Assembly: GCF_947493425.1 (NCBI RefSeq)
Contig: NZ_CANLRP010000010.1
Span: forward strand, 1 to 64,000
Source of the DNA: an uncultured Microscilla sp.
GTDB lineage: Bacteria; Bacteroidota; Bacteroidia; Cytophagales; Microscillaceae
Reading direction: 5' to 3'
DNA length: 64,000 nucleotides
The translations under genes and the position numbers were made by a program. This document shows positions 54,202 to 62,739 of this stretch, one piece after another. The notes below the pieces were generated by a model that was not told the DNA's origin, did no database searches, and saw nothing but the letters and a program-made list of their open reading frames with translations. How positions within the stretch are numbered: position 1 is the first letter of the stretch; each line of letters opens with the position of its first letter.

Positions 54202-54699
54202 TTATACAAGTGTTTTCACCATTTTGTACTCTTTTTCTATGTATCCATCACCATAGTTGTTATCGAGTGTTTCTACAATAGTATAGCCTAATTTTTTGTA
54301 TACTTCAATGCTACCTGTGTTTTGTATGTGTACAAACAAATCTATGGAATTTAGCCCCTTTTCTCTGGCAATTTGGTCTATAAATCCCAATGCTGTTTTA
54401 GCTAGTTTTTTACCTCTAAATTCTTTGAGCACATATATTTTGCTTAAGTGAATATGCTCAGCGTGAAACTCAATGCCCAGATAACCACCTACTTTTCCCT
54501 GAAAAGACAATAAATAATAGGCATAGTTTTCTTCATTTACTTGCCTCGTAATGGCTTCAACTGTTTGGTAATTATACAGAAATGACCTGAGGTGGTCAGG
54601 CTTCACTATTTCCTTGTATGCTTCAGGCATTACTATATGGGCTATTTGCTCTATTACCTCAAAGTCTTCCTTGGTTTTTGCTTGTTTTAATTCAATCAT
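54202..54699 (-). CDS. GNAT acetyltransferase (tandem copy B)
   Basis: 165 residues, the same length as copy A. MIELKQAKTKEDFEVIEQIA starts it, HLSKIYVLKEFRGKKLAKTA is the acetyl-CoA segment and DLFVHIQNTGSIEVYKKLGY ends the fold. Similarity to copy A runs over the whole length, which supports gene duplication with later divergence. The two may act on different amines. No genes next to them hint at a substrate. Confidence 0.87.
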   Translation of the reverse strand: MIELKQAKTKEDFEVIEQIAHIVMPEAYKEIVKPDHLRSFLYNYQTVEAITRQVNEENYAYYLLSFQGKVGGYLGIEFHAEHIHLSKIYVLKEFRGKKLAKTALGFIDQIAREKGLNSIDLFVHIQNTGSIEVYKKLGYTIVETLDNNYGDGYIEKEYKMVKTLV

Positions 54700-55019
54700 T
54701 GGAACCTGTTTATCAAATGCTTTTTACAAAATCTTTAATTATACCTGGCTTTTCCCAATCATTCTTTACTTTCAGCCAGTTGGTACGTAATTAACGGTGG
54801 AATATTTAAGCTCAAAAAACAATATATGCCTATTGTTGCTTATATTCACCAAGTATTTATTACAATAATATTTATACACTTGGTTTTTACTTTACACAGA
54901 TTATGCGTGAATTTGTAAAATGCCTTATTTTTGTTTTTTAATACAAAGTAGAGCATTCATAATATCATATAATCTATACTGTTTTTTATTAAAGTTTAAT
55001 CAATAAAACTTCAAAGCTC
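54700..55019. other. Divergent intergenic region
   Basis: 320 strongly AT-rich bases between the GNAT copy B gene (-) and the FNT gene (+); both promoters must be here. No repeats or RNA genes were recognised. Confidence 0.5.
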
Positions 55020-55814
55020 TTGAAAAAAGGTTATAATCACCCCAAACAAGTAGATGAAATACTCGATCAGCAGATCAATACTGCCATTCATGAGTATCAC
55101 AGGTCGAACTTCAGGTTGCTCATGTCTGCTTTTTCTGCGGGTTTAGAAGTGGGCTTTAGTGTATTTTTAATAGGCGCTTTATATTCATTGTTTCATGGGG
55201 AGGTAAGCGGAGCCACCCTGCATATAATACTGGCTTTTGCCTACCCCATAGGATTCATTTTTGTAGTCATAGGCAGGTCAGAGTTATTTACTGAACATAC
55301 CACCATGGCTATTTTACCTGTGCTCAATGGTAGTTCTAACCTCAAGAGTTTATTGGTACTTTGGGGCATTATTCTTACTGGCAACCTTACAGGTGGCTTT
55401 TTATTTTCAGTGTTATTGGTAGATTTTACTACAGCAATGGACATTATCAAGCCTGAAGCCTTTACTTACCTTGCCGAGCACCTTATCCACTTTCCATGGA
55501 ATATTATCCTGGTGAGCGCCATATTTGCCGGATGGCTCATGGGTTTGTTGTCTTGGTTGGTGGCTTCGGTAAGTGATTCTATGAGCCGTATTATAGTCGT
55601 AATACTAGTAACTGCTACTATTGGCATTGGAGGTTTGCACCACTCTATAGTGGGTTCTATAGAGGTTTTTTCGGGTATGTTGGCCAGTCCAAAAATCACT
55701 TTTGCCGATTACCTCTCTTTTGAGATATGCTCGATTGTGGGCAATGCCATTGGCGGGGTTTTCTTTGTCGGGATTGTAAAATATGGGCAAAGAAGTGACA
55801 AAATCGAAGAGTAG
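55020..55814 (+). CDS. Formate/nitrite transporter (FNT) family protein, YfdC-like
   Basis: 264 residues with six membrane segments. Family features are MSAFSAGLEVGFSVFLIGAL (first helix), GFIFVVIGRSELFTEHTTM (the FTE loop), WGIILTGNLTGGFLF, and FEICSIVGNAIGGVFFVGIV near the end. FNT channels carry small monovalent anions such as formate or nitrite, often with a proton; YfdC-like members have unproven substrates. The start appears to be TTG at 55020: the N-terminal helix before the first membrane segment is typical of the family, and the first ATG lies 34 codons later, inside that segment. Confidence 0.87.
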   Translation: MKKGYNHPKQVDEILDQQINTAIHEYHRSNFRLLMSAFSAGLEVGFSVFLIGALYSLFHGEVSGATLHIILAFAYPIGFIFVVIGRSELFTEHTTMAILPVLNGSSNLKSLLVLWGIILTGNLTGGFLFSVLLVDFTTAMDIIKPEAFTYLAEHLIHFPWNIILVSAIFAGWLMGLLSWLVASVSDSMSRIIVVILVTATIGIGGLHHSIVGSIEVFSGMLASPKITFADYLSFEICSIVGNAIGGVFFVGIVKYGQRSDKIEE

Positions 55815-55833
55815 ACAACCTTCCATATATAAA

Positions 55834-55864
55834 GAAAGGCGCATGCTTTTGGTACACGCCTTTC
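55834..55864. terminator. Terminator between the FNT gene and the large repeat protein gene
   Basis: Stem GAAAGGCG (55834-55841) / CGCCTTTC (55857-55864), followed by ATTTTATT. Its position fits ending both convergent transcripts. Confidence 0.65.
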
Positions 55865-55884
55865 ATTTTATTCACCAAAATATT

Positions 55885-58800
55885 CTACCAGAACTTAAGG
55901 CTTTTCCAAAGTTTCTTTACCACTTTGTCTACTTCCTTGCTCGCATAACCAGCTCCTTTCAAGGCATCTTTGAGCCCACTTTTGCCCAATTTAAATGACT
56001 TTTTAAGGTATTTACTGGTATCTTTAGTGCTTAGTTTATAGGCATTTTTCAATACTTTACCCACATCTTTGGCACTCTTACCTATGTCTTTCAACGTTCC
56101 GGCGGCTTGCTCAGCAGATTGTCCATATACACTTTTCAACGCGCCCCCTACTTCTTCTACACCCACTCCGGCTTTATCCAATACTTTTGCCATGTCTTTG
56201 GCTGATTGTTTATAGCTCGACTTCATGACATTGGCTATTTCGTTGGCACCTTTGCCAATTTTCTTAAAAGTTTTGGCGGTATTTTCAGCGCTGAGCTTGT
56301 ATACTCCTTTCAACATATTACTCATGTCGTGGTTGCTAATACCTGCTCCGTTCAATAAACGTAGGGCTTGCTCAGCGCTTTGCTTATAGGTGTTTTTCAA
56401 TGCATTACCTATGTCACTGGCACCCTTACCTATACTTTTAAAGGTATTGGTAAAGTCTTTTGCTGACATTTTAAAGGTGTTTTTCAACGCTTTGCCTATT
56501 TCGCTGCTGCTTACGCCTATGCTTTTCATCATATTGGCGGCTGTTTTACCACTGTAGCGGAACCCAACTTGCAACGCTTTGCCTATAGCCTCGCCTCCTT
56601 TGCCAATGTCTTTCATTGTTTTGGCTACGTCTTTAGCCGATTGTTTATAAGCATAACGCAAAGCTTTGCCCACTGCACCAGCATCAACACCTACCGAATC
56701 AAGCGTTTGCGCTACTTGCTTGGCTGACTGCTTGTAGGCAGACTTCAGCCCTTTGGCAATAGTAGTCGCATCTTTGCCAATAGACTTCAGAGTTTGTGCC
56801 ACTTGTTTAGCCGATTGCTTGTAGGCAGACTTCAACGCGCCAGCTACTGCTTCAGGCGACTCTCCTACTTCGTCCAGTATCTTGGCCACGTCTTTGGTAC
56901 CAGTATTGAAAGCATTTTTCAGGTCTTTAGCTATTTCATTTGCTCCGGCTCCCAAGTCTTTCATAATAGGCGCAAAAGCCTTGGCGGTAGTGCCATACAC
57001 CTTCTTAAAAGCTTTTCCCATTTCTTCAAAGCTCTCACCAGCTTCGTGCATCAATTCGGCAGCTTCTTCTACACTTTTCTTATAGCCTTTACCCAATACT
57101 TTGGCCACCTGTTCGGCACCTTTGCCCATTTCAACAAAACCATCGCCTATGGCATTCATCCATTCTTCAGCAGTGTCAAACAACTCAGTTACAATTTGCT
57201 TGATCTCGTCAAACACCCATTCGCCTGCCTTTTTCATATCGGCATTGGTAGCCTTCAGCTCTAGCTTAAAGTTGTGTTTGATGTCTTGCAGTTTAAACCC
57301 TCCACTAAAGTTTACAAAAGCTTTTTTGCCGTCGTAGCCCAATTCCAGGTCAGCGTCTACGTTCAGGTCTATTTTAATCTTCCCCATATCGTCTACCACA
57401 TCTCCCAAAAACCCTAACTTGGCAAGGTCTATTTTACCCTCAAATTTAAGGGTAAAGTCCCCACCTGCGCCAAAGTTTTTAACCGACTCAAAGTGTCCAT
57501 TGATGAGCGACTCCATAAACACTTTACCAGAAAACGCCTTGCCTGGTATTTTGATGTCAACAGTACGACTTAAGGCAAAAGCAAAACCATTTTTGGTAGC
57601 TTTCACAAAGCTTTCAGACTCTAGTCCCAGTAAAAATAAGCGTCCACTAAAGTACAAATGAGGAGGGCGCAGTTCCGGGTTTTTGAGTTCGTTTTGAAAG
57701 AAAGTAGACACTGAAAAGAAAGGCCCCGACTTACCTTCTACGTCTGACAGTTCAAAGAAATTTTTATTATAAATCACCAGCGGCTTATTGAGATAAGACT
57801 GAGCTGCCACCCCTTTGTTGGTGCGTATGTCTATTTGAGTGCTCCACTCTAAGCCTAACACTGACAGCGTGCCACTCATAAAATAGCCCTGTGGAAACAC
57901 CAACGTACCCATTTGTGCACCAGCTGGTGCCAGATAAATTTGTGGGTTCAATGACACACGCAGGTTTTTGCCCACTTTTTCTATTTGATAGTGGCGCATA
58001 TTATTGGGCATATCGGTCAGGCTCCACGACTTGCCCGGTTTGTTTACTACAAACAAAGCAGAGGTTTCGGTAGAGGGCACCGACACTGTGCCATAGGTTT
58101 GGAAAGCCGCCGATATGGCAGTCAAATCCTGGTCGTTAAAGTTATCAGTCTCAGTGAGAGGAATATCAAAAGGGCGATTTCCTTTGACTTCTATGCCATC
58201 CAAAATGCCCTCTATGTCGTCAGGGATGTCAGTCTGGGCAATGGTTTCGGCAATATCTCCCAAAGATAAATCGCTGATTGCCCCAGCAAGCAAACTTTTA
58301 GAAGGGTCAGTGGAGTCGAACAATACAGCAATAGAACTAGTAAAATCGGGCAAGTTGATGGTGCCCGCAATACCCAAACTTGGAATACCGCCCCAATTGA
58401 ATCCTAAAGCCAAGGCAAGGTTGCTCAACTGCAAATCGCCAAACTGAAGGGTGCCTTTCATGCTTCCAGAAAAGAAGAACCCTCCCTTTACTAAGCTCAT
58501 TGCCACATCAAACTGACACATTTCGCCCTGAATTTTCATTTGCAACATTCCGGCAAGGAATAGCTCAGGGGTGCCGTTATTCATGGCGAAACCAAACTTT
58601 GCCTGAAGCGGATGCTTGCTCATAAGCTCGGTAGTATAACTCACAAACAAACGGGTGTCTTTAGAAGGATTTTGGCCCACCTGAAGTGTTACCCCTAGTT
58701 CAGGGTCAAGCCCTAAAACTTGCTTGAGTAGCTTCATTTCCTTCTTTTTAGTATCTATCTTCCACTTGGCGTATACGTTCAACCCAGCCACCAAACCTCC

Positions 58801-60852
58801 TGCCTGAGCAGGCATTGGAATGTTGGACGAGGTAAGCGCAGGGTTAGCAAATTGCTCCATTCCAGGAAACTTAAAAGCAGCATCGCTATAGCTTGCCAAC
58901 ACCAAGGTAAAGTCTTGTAAGTCTGCTACTTTCTCGAAGGGTTCAAGAAAACTCATCCCAGGCAATTTAGACGGTTGAGCATCTAACAAAGAAAGTCCTC
59001 CGGCAACTCCCCACTTCCCCTCTACTTTTTTTATTTCGAGCGCAAAGTAAGCATCATCTTCGTAGCGGGTGCCCATTTGAAAAGCCATTCCTCCACTGTC
59101 TTTCTTAAGCAAAACAGAAGAGTTGTAGAAAGTCATATCAAAACCACTGGGCAACGATAGTTTTTCCTTGGATAGTTTGCCCACTAACTCTTTAAAATTT
59201 AGCTCATCACACTCAGCTTTTATCTTAAAGTCACCCGGAATGGCATAAAAACCCTTAAGGCGTATATTTTTGCCAATGCCTACTTCTCCTCTGAAACTCC
59301 CTCCTATTTTGCCTGTTTTAGGTATTTTCAGGTCAAAACGAATATTAGAAAACGTAAGCTTTTGTGGTCCCAGGTCTAGCGACCAACTGTCTGGTTTTTC
59401 CATCAAACCACCCGAAAACGAAATAAAATTGCCCATAGACACCATCAACACTAAGTCGTTTACTGCCATATTGGGCAAAGCAGGTATTTCAGGGGCAAAC
59501 TTTTTCATTAAGCTTCTTATAGGCAGAGTTTGCGCTTCGCCCAATCGCATAGAAATAAGGTAAGCATCGCGGCTATTGGCTTCGAGGTCAATCTCTACCC
59601 CTTCTATTTCAGTTTTACCCCAAAAGCCAGTCTCAAATTGAGGGTTGTTAAATGGATTGTTTACGGCAAAACGACATCCAAGCTCGTTTACCACAATATG
59701 GTCGTCCCATATTTGCCAATTAAGGTTTTCCATCGCCACCTGTACTGCAAGGTAGCCAATACTAAAACCACTGTTGCCATAACTAAACGAGAAGCCCAGG
59801 TTGGTCAACTCCAGTTTTTTTAAGGCATTGAGGGGTTTGGTCATTATATCAGGCAACGTATCGCTCAAACTATTGTCACCTCCCGAAATATCGGCAAGGT
59901 CAGTAAGATTACCTACCGACACTCCCTCACATAAAGCTTCTACTGCAATAGTTTCATCACTTATTTCTCCTACAATGTCTAGGGTAATGTCGGCTTTGGG
60001 CAGGTCAAGTGTGGCTGTATATGCAGCAATTGGCTGATAGCTCTTGCCCATATTTTGCCACCCCAGTTTTAAAGGTGTATATATTTGGTAAATACTGTTT
60101 GTGAGCTCTATCCCTCCCATTGTCATATCTATGCCCAGATCAACATGCAAGTGAATTCCTGGCAACTTATTGCCCGTGAGCCAGGGAAACCCTCTCCTAC
60201 TGGCTACATTTCGTTCGAGCGCAGGGTTATACATGTATTTTTCGTCGGAGGGCACATTGATAAAACCGGACACTGTCAAGGCATCCATTTCGCCCAAACT
60301 ATTCTTTAAAATGCCCAGTTGCGCTGGTGGCTTCATTATACCACCAAAGTTTACCCCAGCATCCAAGTCGAGCCCCAGGGAAGTGTCATACCCAGCGTGA
60401 GAAGCTACTACAAAAGAGGCCTCTTTAAACTTCAGATCATCAAGCAAAGAACCCGATGCTGCTGACGCATCACCAAAAGCAGGCAATGTTTTAAACGAAT
60501 CGCTAAACTTCCAGAAGCCAGAGGTTTTGCTGGCATCAATGAGCATATATTTCAATACAGCCCTTATCTCACCCTCAGCATCTACTGCAAAAGAAGCTGT
60601 TAAGGGCATACTCGGCACGTTCATAAAACTTGATACACCTGTAATAGTGACCAACTGTAGTTGTTCGTTGGTTTCTATACTTGCCTGGTCAATGGCAATG
60701 ACACTCCCTTCTTTGAAATAGACATTCTTTAAGAATGCATCAAAGTTGTCGGTAAGTTTACCAAGCGGCAGATTAATCTGACCATTATGTGGGGTTAATT
60801 GGTTTACAAGCTCCGAAAAACCTGTGGCTACCATTATATCTTGTGTTTCCAT
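55885..60852 (-). CDS. 1655-residue protein: beta-rich body plus 29-residue helical repeats; partner of the ExoY-like cyclase
   Basis: There is no signal peptide, membrane segment or sorting domain. Residues 1-1220 form a long beta-rich region with recurring elements such as LGLDLDAGVNFGG, FSYGNSGFSIGYLAVQV, KIGGSFRGEVGIG, ALGFNWGGIPSLGIAGTINL; it may correspond to the DUF6603 family (uncertain, from memory). From residue 1254 to 1601 there are twelve 29-residue helical repeats without a single insertion (YKQSAKQVAQTLKSIGKD type), then a partial thirteenth and a basic end (VVKKLWKSLKFW). The start is 13 bases after the stop of the cyclase gene, so they form one operon. The function is unknown; it could bind, carry or deliver the cyclase. 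Confidence 0.8.
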   Translation of the reverse strand: METQDIMVATGFSELVNQLTPHNGQINLPLGKLTDNFDAFLKNVYFKEGSVIAIDQASIETNEQLQLVTITGVSSFMNVPSMPLTASFAVDAEGEIRAVLKYMLIDASKTSGFWKFSDSFKTLPAFGDASAASGSLLDDLKFKEASFVVASHAGYDTSLGLDLDAGVNFGGIMKPPAQLGILKNSLGEMDALTVSGFINVPSDEKYMYNPALERNVASRRGFPWLTGNKLPGIHLHVDLGIDMTMGGIELTNSIYQIYTPLKLGWQNMGKSYQPIAAYTATLDLPKADITLDIVGEISDETIAVEALCEGVSVGNLTDLADISGGDNSLSDTLPDIMTKPLNALKKLELTNLGFSFSYGNSGFSIGYLAVQVAMENLNWQIWDDHIVVNELGCRFAVNNPFNNPQFETGFWGKTEIEGVEIDLEANSRDAYLISMRLGEAQTLPIRSLMKKFAPEIPALPNMAVNDLVLMVSMGNFISFSGGLMEKPDSWSLDLGPQKLTFSNIRFDLKIPKTGKIGGSFRGEVGIGKNIRLKGFYAIPGDFKIKAECDELNFKELVGKLSKEKLSLPSGFDMTFYNSSVLLKKDSGGMAFQMGTRYEDDAYFALEIKKVEGKWGVAGGLSLLDAQPSKLPGMSFLEPFEKVADLQDFTLVLASYSDAAFKFPGMEQFANPALTSSNIPMPAQAGGLVAGLNVYAKWKIDTKKKEMKLLKQVLGLDPELGVTLQVGQNPSKDTRLFVSYTTELMSKHPLQAKFGFAMNNGTPELFLAGMLQMKIQGEMCQFDVAMSLVKGGFFFSGSMKGTLQFGDLQLSNLALALGFNWGGIPSLGIAGTINLPDFTSSIAVLFDSTDPSKSLLAGAISDLSLGDIAETIAQTDIPDDIEGILDGIEVKGNRPFDIPLTETDNFNDQDLTAISAAFQTYGTVSVPSTETSALFVVNKPGKSWSLTDMPNNMRHYQIEKVGKNLRVSLNPQIYLAPAGAQMGTLVFPQGYFMSGTLSVLGLEWSTQIDIRTNKGVAAQSYLNKPLVIYNKNFFELSDVEGKSGPFFSVSTFFQNELKNPELRPPHLYFSGRLFLLGLESESFVKATKNGFAFALSRTVDIKIPGKAFSGKVFMESLINGHFESVKNFGAGGDFTLKFEGKIDLAKLGFLGDVVDDMGKIKIDLNVDADLELGYDGKKAFVNFSGGFKLQDIKHNFKLELKATNADMKKAGEWVFDEIKQIVTELFDTAEEWMNAIGDGFVEMGKGAEQVAKVLGKGYKKSVEEAAELMHEAGESFEEMGKAFKKVYGTTAKAFAPIMKDLGAGANEIAKDLKNAFNTGTKDVAKILDEVGESPEAVAGALKSAYKQSAKQVAQTLKSIGKDATTIAKGLKSAYKQSAKQVAQTLDSVGVDAGAVGKALRYAYKQSAKDVAKTMKDIGKGGEAIGKALQVGFRYSGKTAANMMKSIGVSSSEIGKALKNTFKMSAKDFTNTFKSIGKGASDIGNALKNTYKQSAEQALRLLNGAGISNHDMSNMLKGVYKLSAENTAKTFKKIGKGANEIANVMKSSYKQSAKDMAKVLDKAGVGVEEVGGALKSVYGQSAEQAAGTLKDIGKSAKDVGKVLKNAYKLSTKDTSKYLKKSFKLGKSGLKDALKGAGYASKEVDKVVKKLWKSLKFW
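56050..57093 (-). repeat. Tandem 87-base coding repeats (12 units)
   Basis: Twelve units of exactly 87 bases encode residues 1254-1601 of the large protein. The neighbouring units encoding KSAYKQSAKQVAQTL are almost identical at the DNA level, while others have diverged. Odd and even units differ consistently after the mid-repeat glycine, giving a 174-base higher-order period. Confidence 0.88.
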
Positions 60853-60865
60853 AGTTAGTTTGCGA

Positions 60866-62203
60866 TTAGCCTACCACAGTAGGTTCTTTGTAATGTTTTC
60901 TGAAAGGATTGTTTTTAGGATTAGAAGCAATGATATATTGCAAATATTTATCTTCGCCCAGGTCTTTAGCCCAACCAGGGTTCAAGCCTACCCTAAAATT
61001 TGCCTTCACTGCCTTGTCTATCAAGCCTTTAAACTCTCGCTTGACCGTTTCATAATCTCCGTTGCCATCTATGGTAATAATTCTGCTTTTATAAGCAGTG
61101 GCCACCTCGTTGTTATCGGGCAAAAAAGCAATAAAAGGATAGTCTACATCATCTATTTTTGGGCGACCAGCCTCATCACTATGGTGTACCAGGTTGCCCA
61201 TATTATACCCGCAGTTTTTTTTGAACTTTTCATTCAATATATTTTTAAGTAAAGAGAGGCGGGGAGTAATATTGCCCACCTCTGCATCTTCGTGCACTTC
61301 GGTGGCAGAGTAACTAAAGAGGGTAAGGGTAGCCGCTGGACGCATATCCATTTCTCTGGACATCAACTCCAACTCCTCAGCCTTTTCGGGCTTTCCATCG
61401 AGTTTGTATTGCGTCATTTGCTGCTGTACCAAAGTGCGGTCTGCCCACACCGAAAACAAGTCAAAATCGGCAGTCGTAGCGTATAAATGAATAACTCTGT
61501 CGCTCATATAATCATCCATATTTACTTTTTTAAAGTTAGGATCAACAAATGACTTGACAGGTAAGAATACGGCTGGTTTTTCGGGAACGGTGTAGTATAC
61601 CTCCCAGAGTTTGGGCAATGAGGTATTGACAAAAGCACTTTGCCAACTTGTAAATTCGCCCGAAGTACGCAAGAAACGTTCTTTGAGGTAAAAACGGTAA
61701 CCTGAAGCTTCCTTGACATAATCGCCCTTGACGTGGGTCATCAATGGAGAAAACTTGTAACAGGTGGGGGTCAAATCACCCAGCTTATTCATTTCACGAA
61801 ATAGCTTCAAACCTGAATCTTCGGGTATTTCTCTTAGCAACCTTAAGTCATTGATGAGTTCCAGACGGCGCGCTTCCGAAATCACCACTTGAGTGGATTG
61901 TGCCCCAGCTTTGAACGCTTTTTTAATGCTTTTTTTCTGGCTATTTTGTCCGTCTACAGTAAGCCCAGCTTTGCTAAATAGTGGATGAGTGTTTACAAAA
62001 CCTGCCATAGGGCCCCAGTTGCAAGACTTGGCTTTATTATGAAAGCCCTTAGAAGCGTACCCTTCTTCTATAAGCTTAGTGGCATATTTACCAGGTGCTC
62101 GTGACATGATAATGGTTTTTTGTTGCTCAGCAGCATCCAAAAACTGTCTTCCATGACACTCAGGCATGCCTACTGCTTTAAGTGCATTGTCTCCTATTTG
62201 CAT
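60866..62203 (-). CDS. ExoY/edema-factor-like (class II) nucleotidyl cyclase toxin
   Basis: 445 residues from the ATG at 62203. It aligns by eye along its length with the ExoY, edema factor and CyaA catalytic domains. LIEEGYASKGF and AKSCNWGPMAGFV give Lys52 and Lys59, seven apart as the ATP-binding lysines of ExoY (81 and 88). TTADFDLF gives metal ligands Asp246 and Asp248. GNITPR and LVHHSDEAGRP (His340/341) match the ExoY catalytic loop, and YPFIAFLP follows. Known members make cAMP or cGMP inside host cells once bound to a eukaryotic cofactor (actin or calmodulin). There is no signal peptide, delivery domain or T3SS gene here. It is the first gene of an operon with the 1655-residue protein. 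Product and activator are unknown. Confidence 0.9.
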   Translation of the reverse strand: MQIGDNALKAVGMPECHGRQFLDAAEQQKTIIMSRAPGKYATKLIEEGYASKGFHNKAKSCNWGPMAGFVNTHPLFSKAGLTVDGQNSQKKSIKKAFKAGAQSTQVVISEARRLELINDLRLLREIPEDSGLKLFREMNKLGDLTPTCYKFSPLMTHVKGDYVKEASGYRFYLKERFLRTSGEFTSWQSAFVNTSLPKLWEVYYTVPEKPAVFLPVKSFVDPNFKKVNMDDYMSDRVIHLYATTADFDLFSVWADRTLVQQQMTQYKLDGKPEKAEELELMSREMDMRPAATLTLFSYSATEVHEDAEVGNITPRLSLLKNILNEKFKKNCGYNMGNLVHHSDEAGRPKIDDVDYPFIAFLPDNNEVATAYKSRIITIDGNGDYETVKREFKGLIDKAVKANFRVGLNPGWAKDLGEDKYLQYIIASNPKNNPFRKHYKEPTVVG

Positions 62204-62285
62204 CAATAAATTTGTTTAAAGTTTGTTGATTATTTTGTGATTGAGTCAGACGCCTTCCCTAAGAAATACTCTCAAGGTCAGGTCA

Positions 62286-62340
62286 TAAAAAAAGCTTCTC
62301 AGAGATACTTTCAGGAACTGAAAGCACTACCATAAGAAGC
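62286..62340 (-). terminator. Terminator-like structure in the leader of the cyclase operon
   Basis: On the minus strand GCTTCT (62340-62335) pairs with AGAAGC (62299-62294), enclosing a perfect hairpin CTTTCAG-TTC-CTGAAAG (62324-62308), followed by seven T. It lies 83 bases upstream of the cyclase start with no minus-strand gene before it, so it may be an attenuator or the end of a small RNA. The other 400 bases of the 62204-62739 gap are AT-rich and hold no gene I can see. Confidence 0.6.
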
Positions 62341-62739
62341 CTGATATATTGCCATTGGCAAACCAGTGTTTACCAAAAAAATTATACTAATTAATGAATA
62401 GTTAATAATACAACCATTTACCCAAAGTTGCAAAACAATGCATTTGAAAAGAAAGAAAATATTGTATGTATGGCTGTGTTTTGGTGGTTGTACTAAATAA
62501 TATAACCACACAGGTATGTCAGGCAACAGCCTGGAGGGAGTATAAAGGTTAGGTTTGTTTTAAAAGTATAAAACAAGGCGATAGAGTTTATAATAGTTTT
62601 TTTGAAAAAAATATAGGGGAAAAACAGTTTTTTGTATCTTTTTTGGATAAAAGCTTACTCAATACAGCTGGTTTTGCAAATATGTCTTAAGTTTATCATA
62701 TTCATTGCCAGGCTTTGCATCATAACTTAAGTTTTTTTA

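Noticed and set aside
56050..57093. Regular tandem repeat considered as a CRISPR-like array
   Set aside because: The 87-base units are contiguous coding sequence with no spacers and a continuous reading frame.
60866..62203. T3SS effector in the strict sense
   Set aside because: No type III secretion genes or N-terminal secretion signal can be identified, and Bacteroidota generally lack the system.
62311..62526. 71-codon minus-strand frame upstream of the cyclase
   Set aside because: It overlaps the terminator-like structure and has no recognisable features, and its composition is that of AT-rich intergenic DNA.
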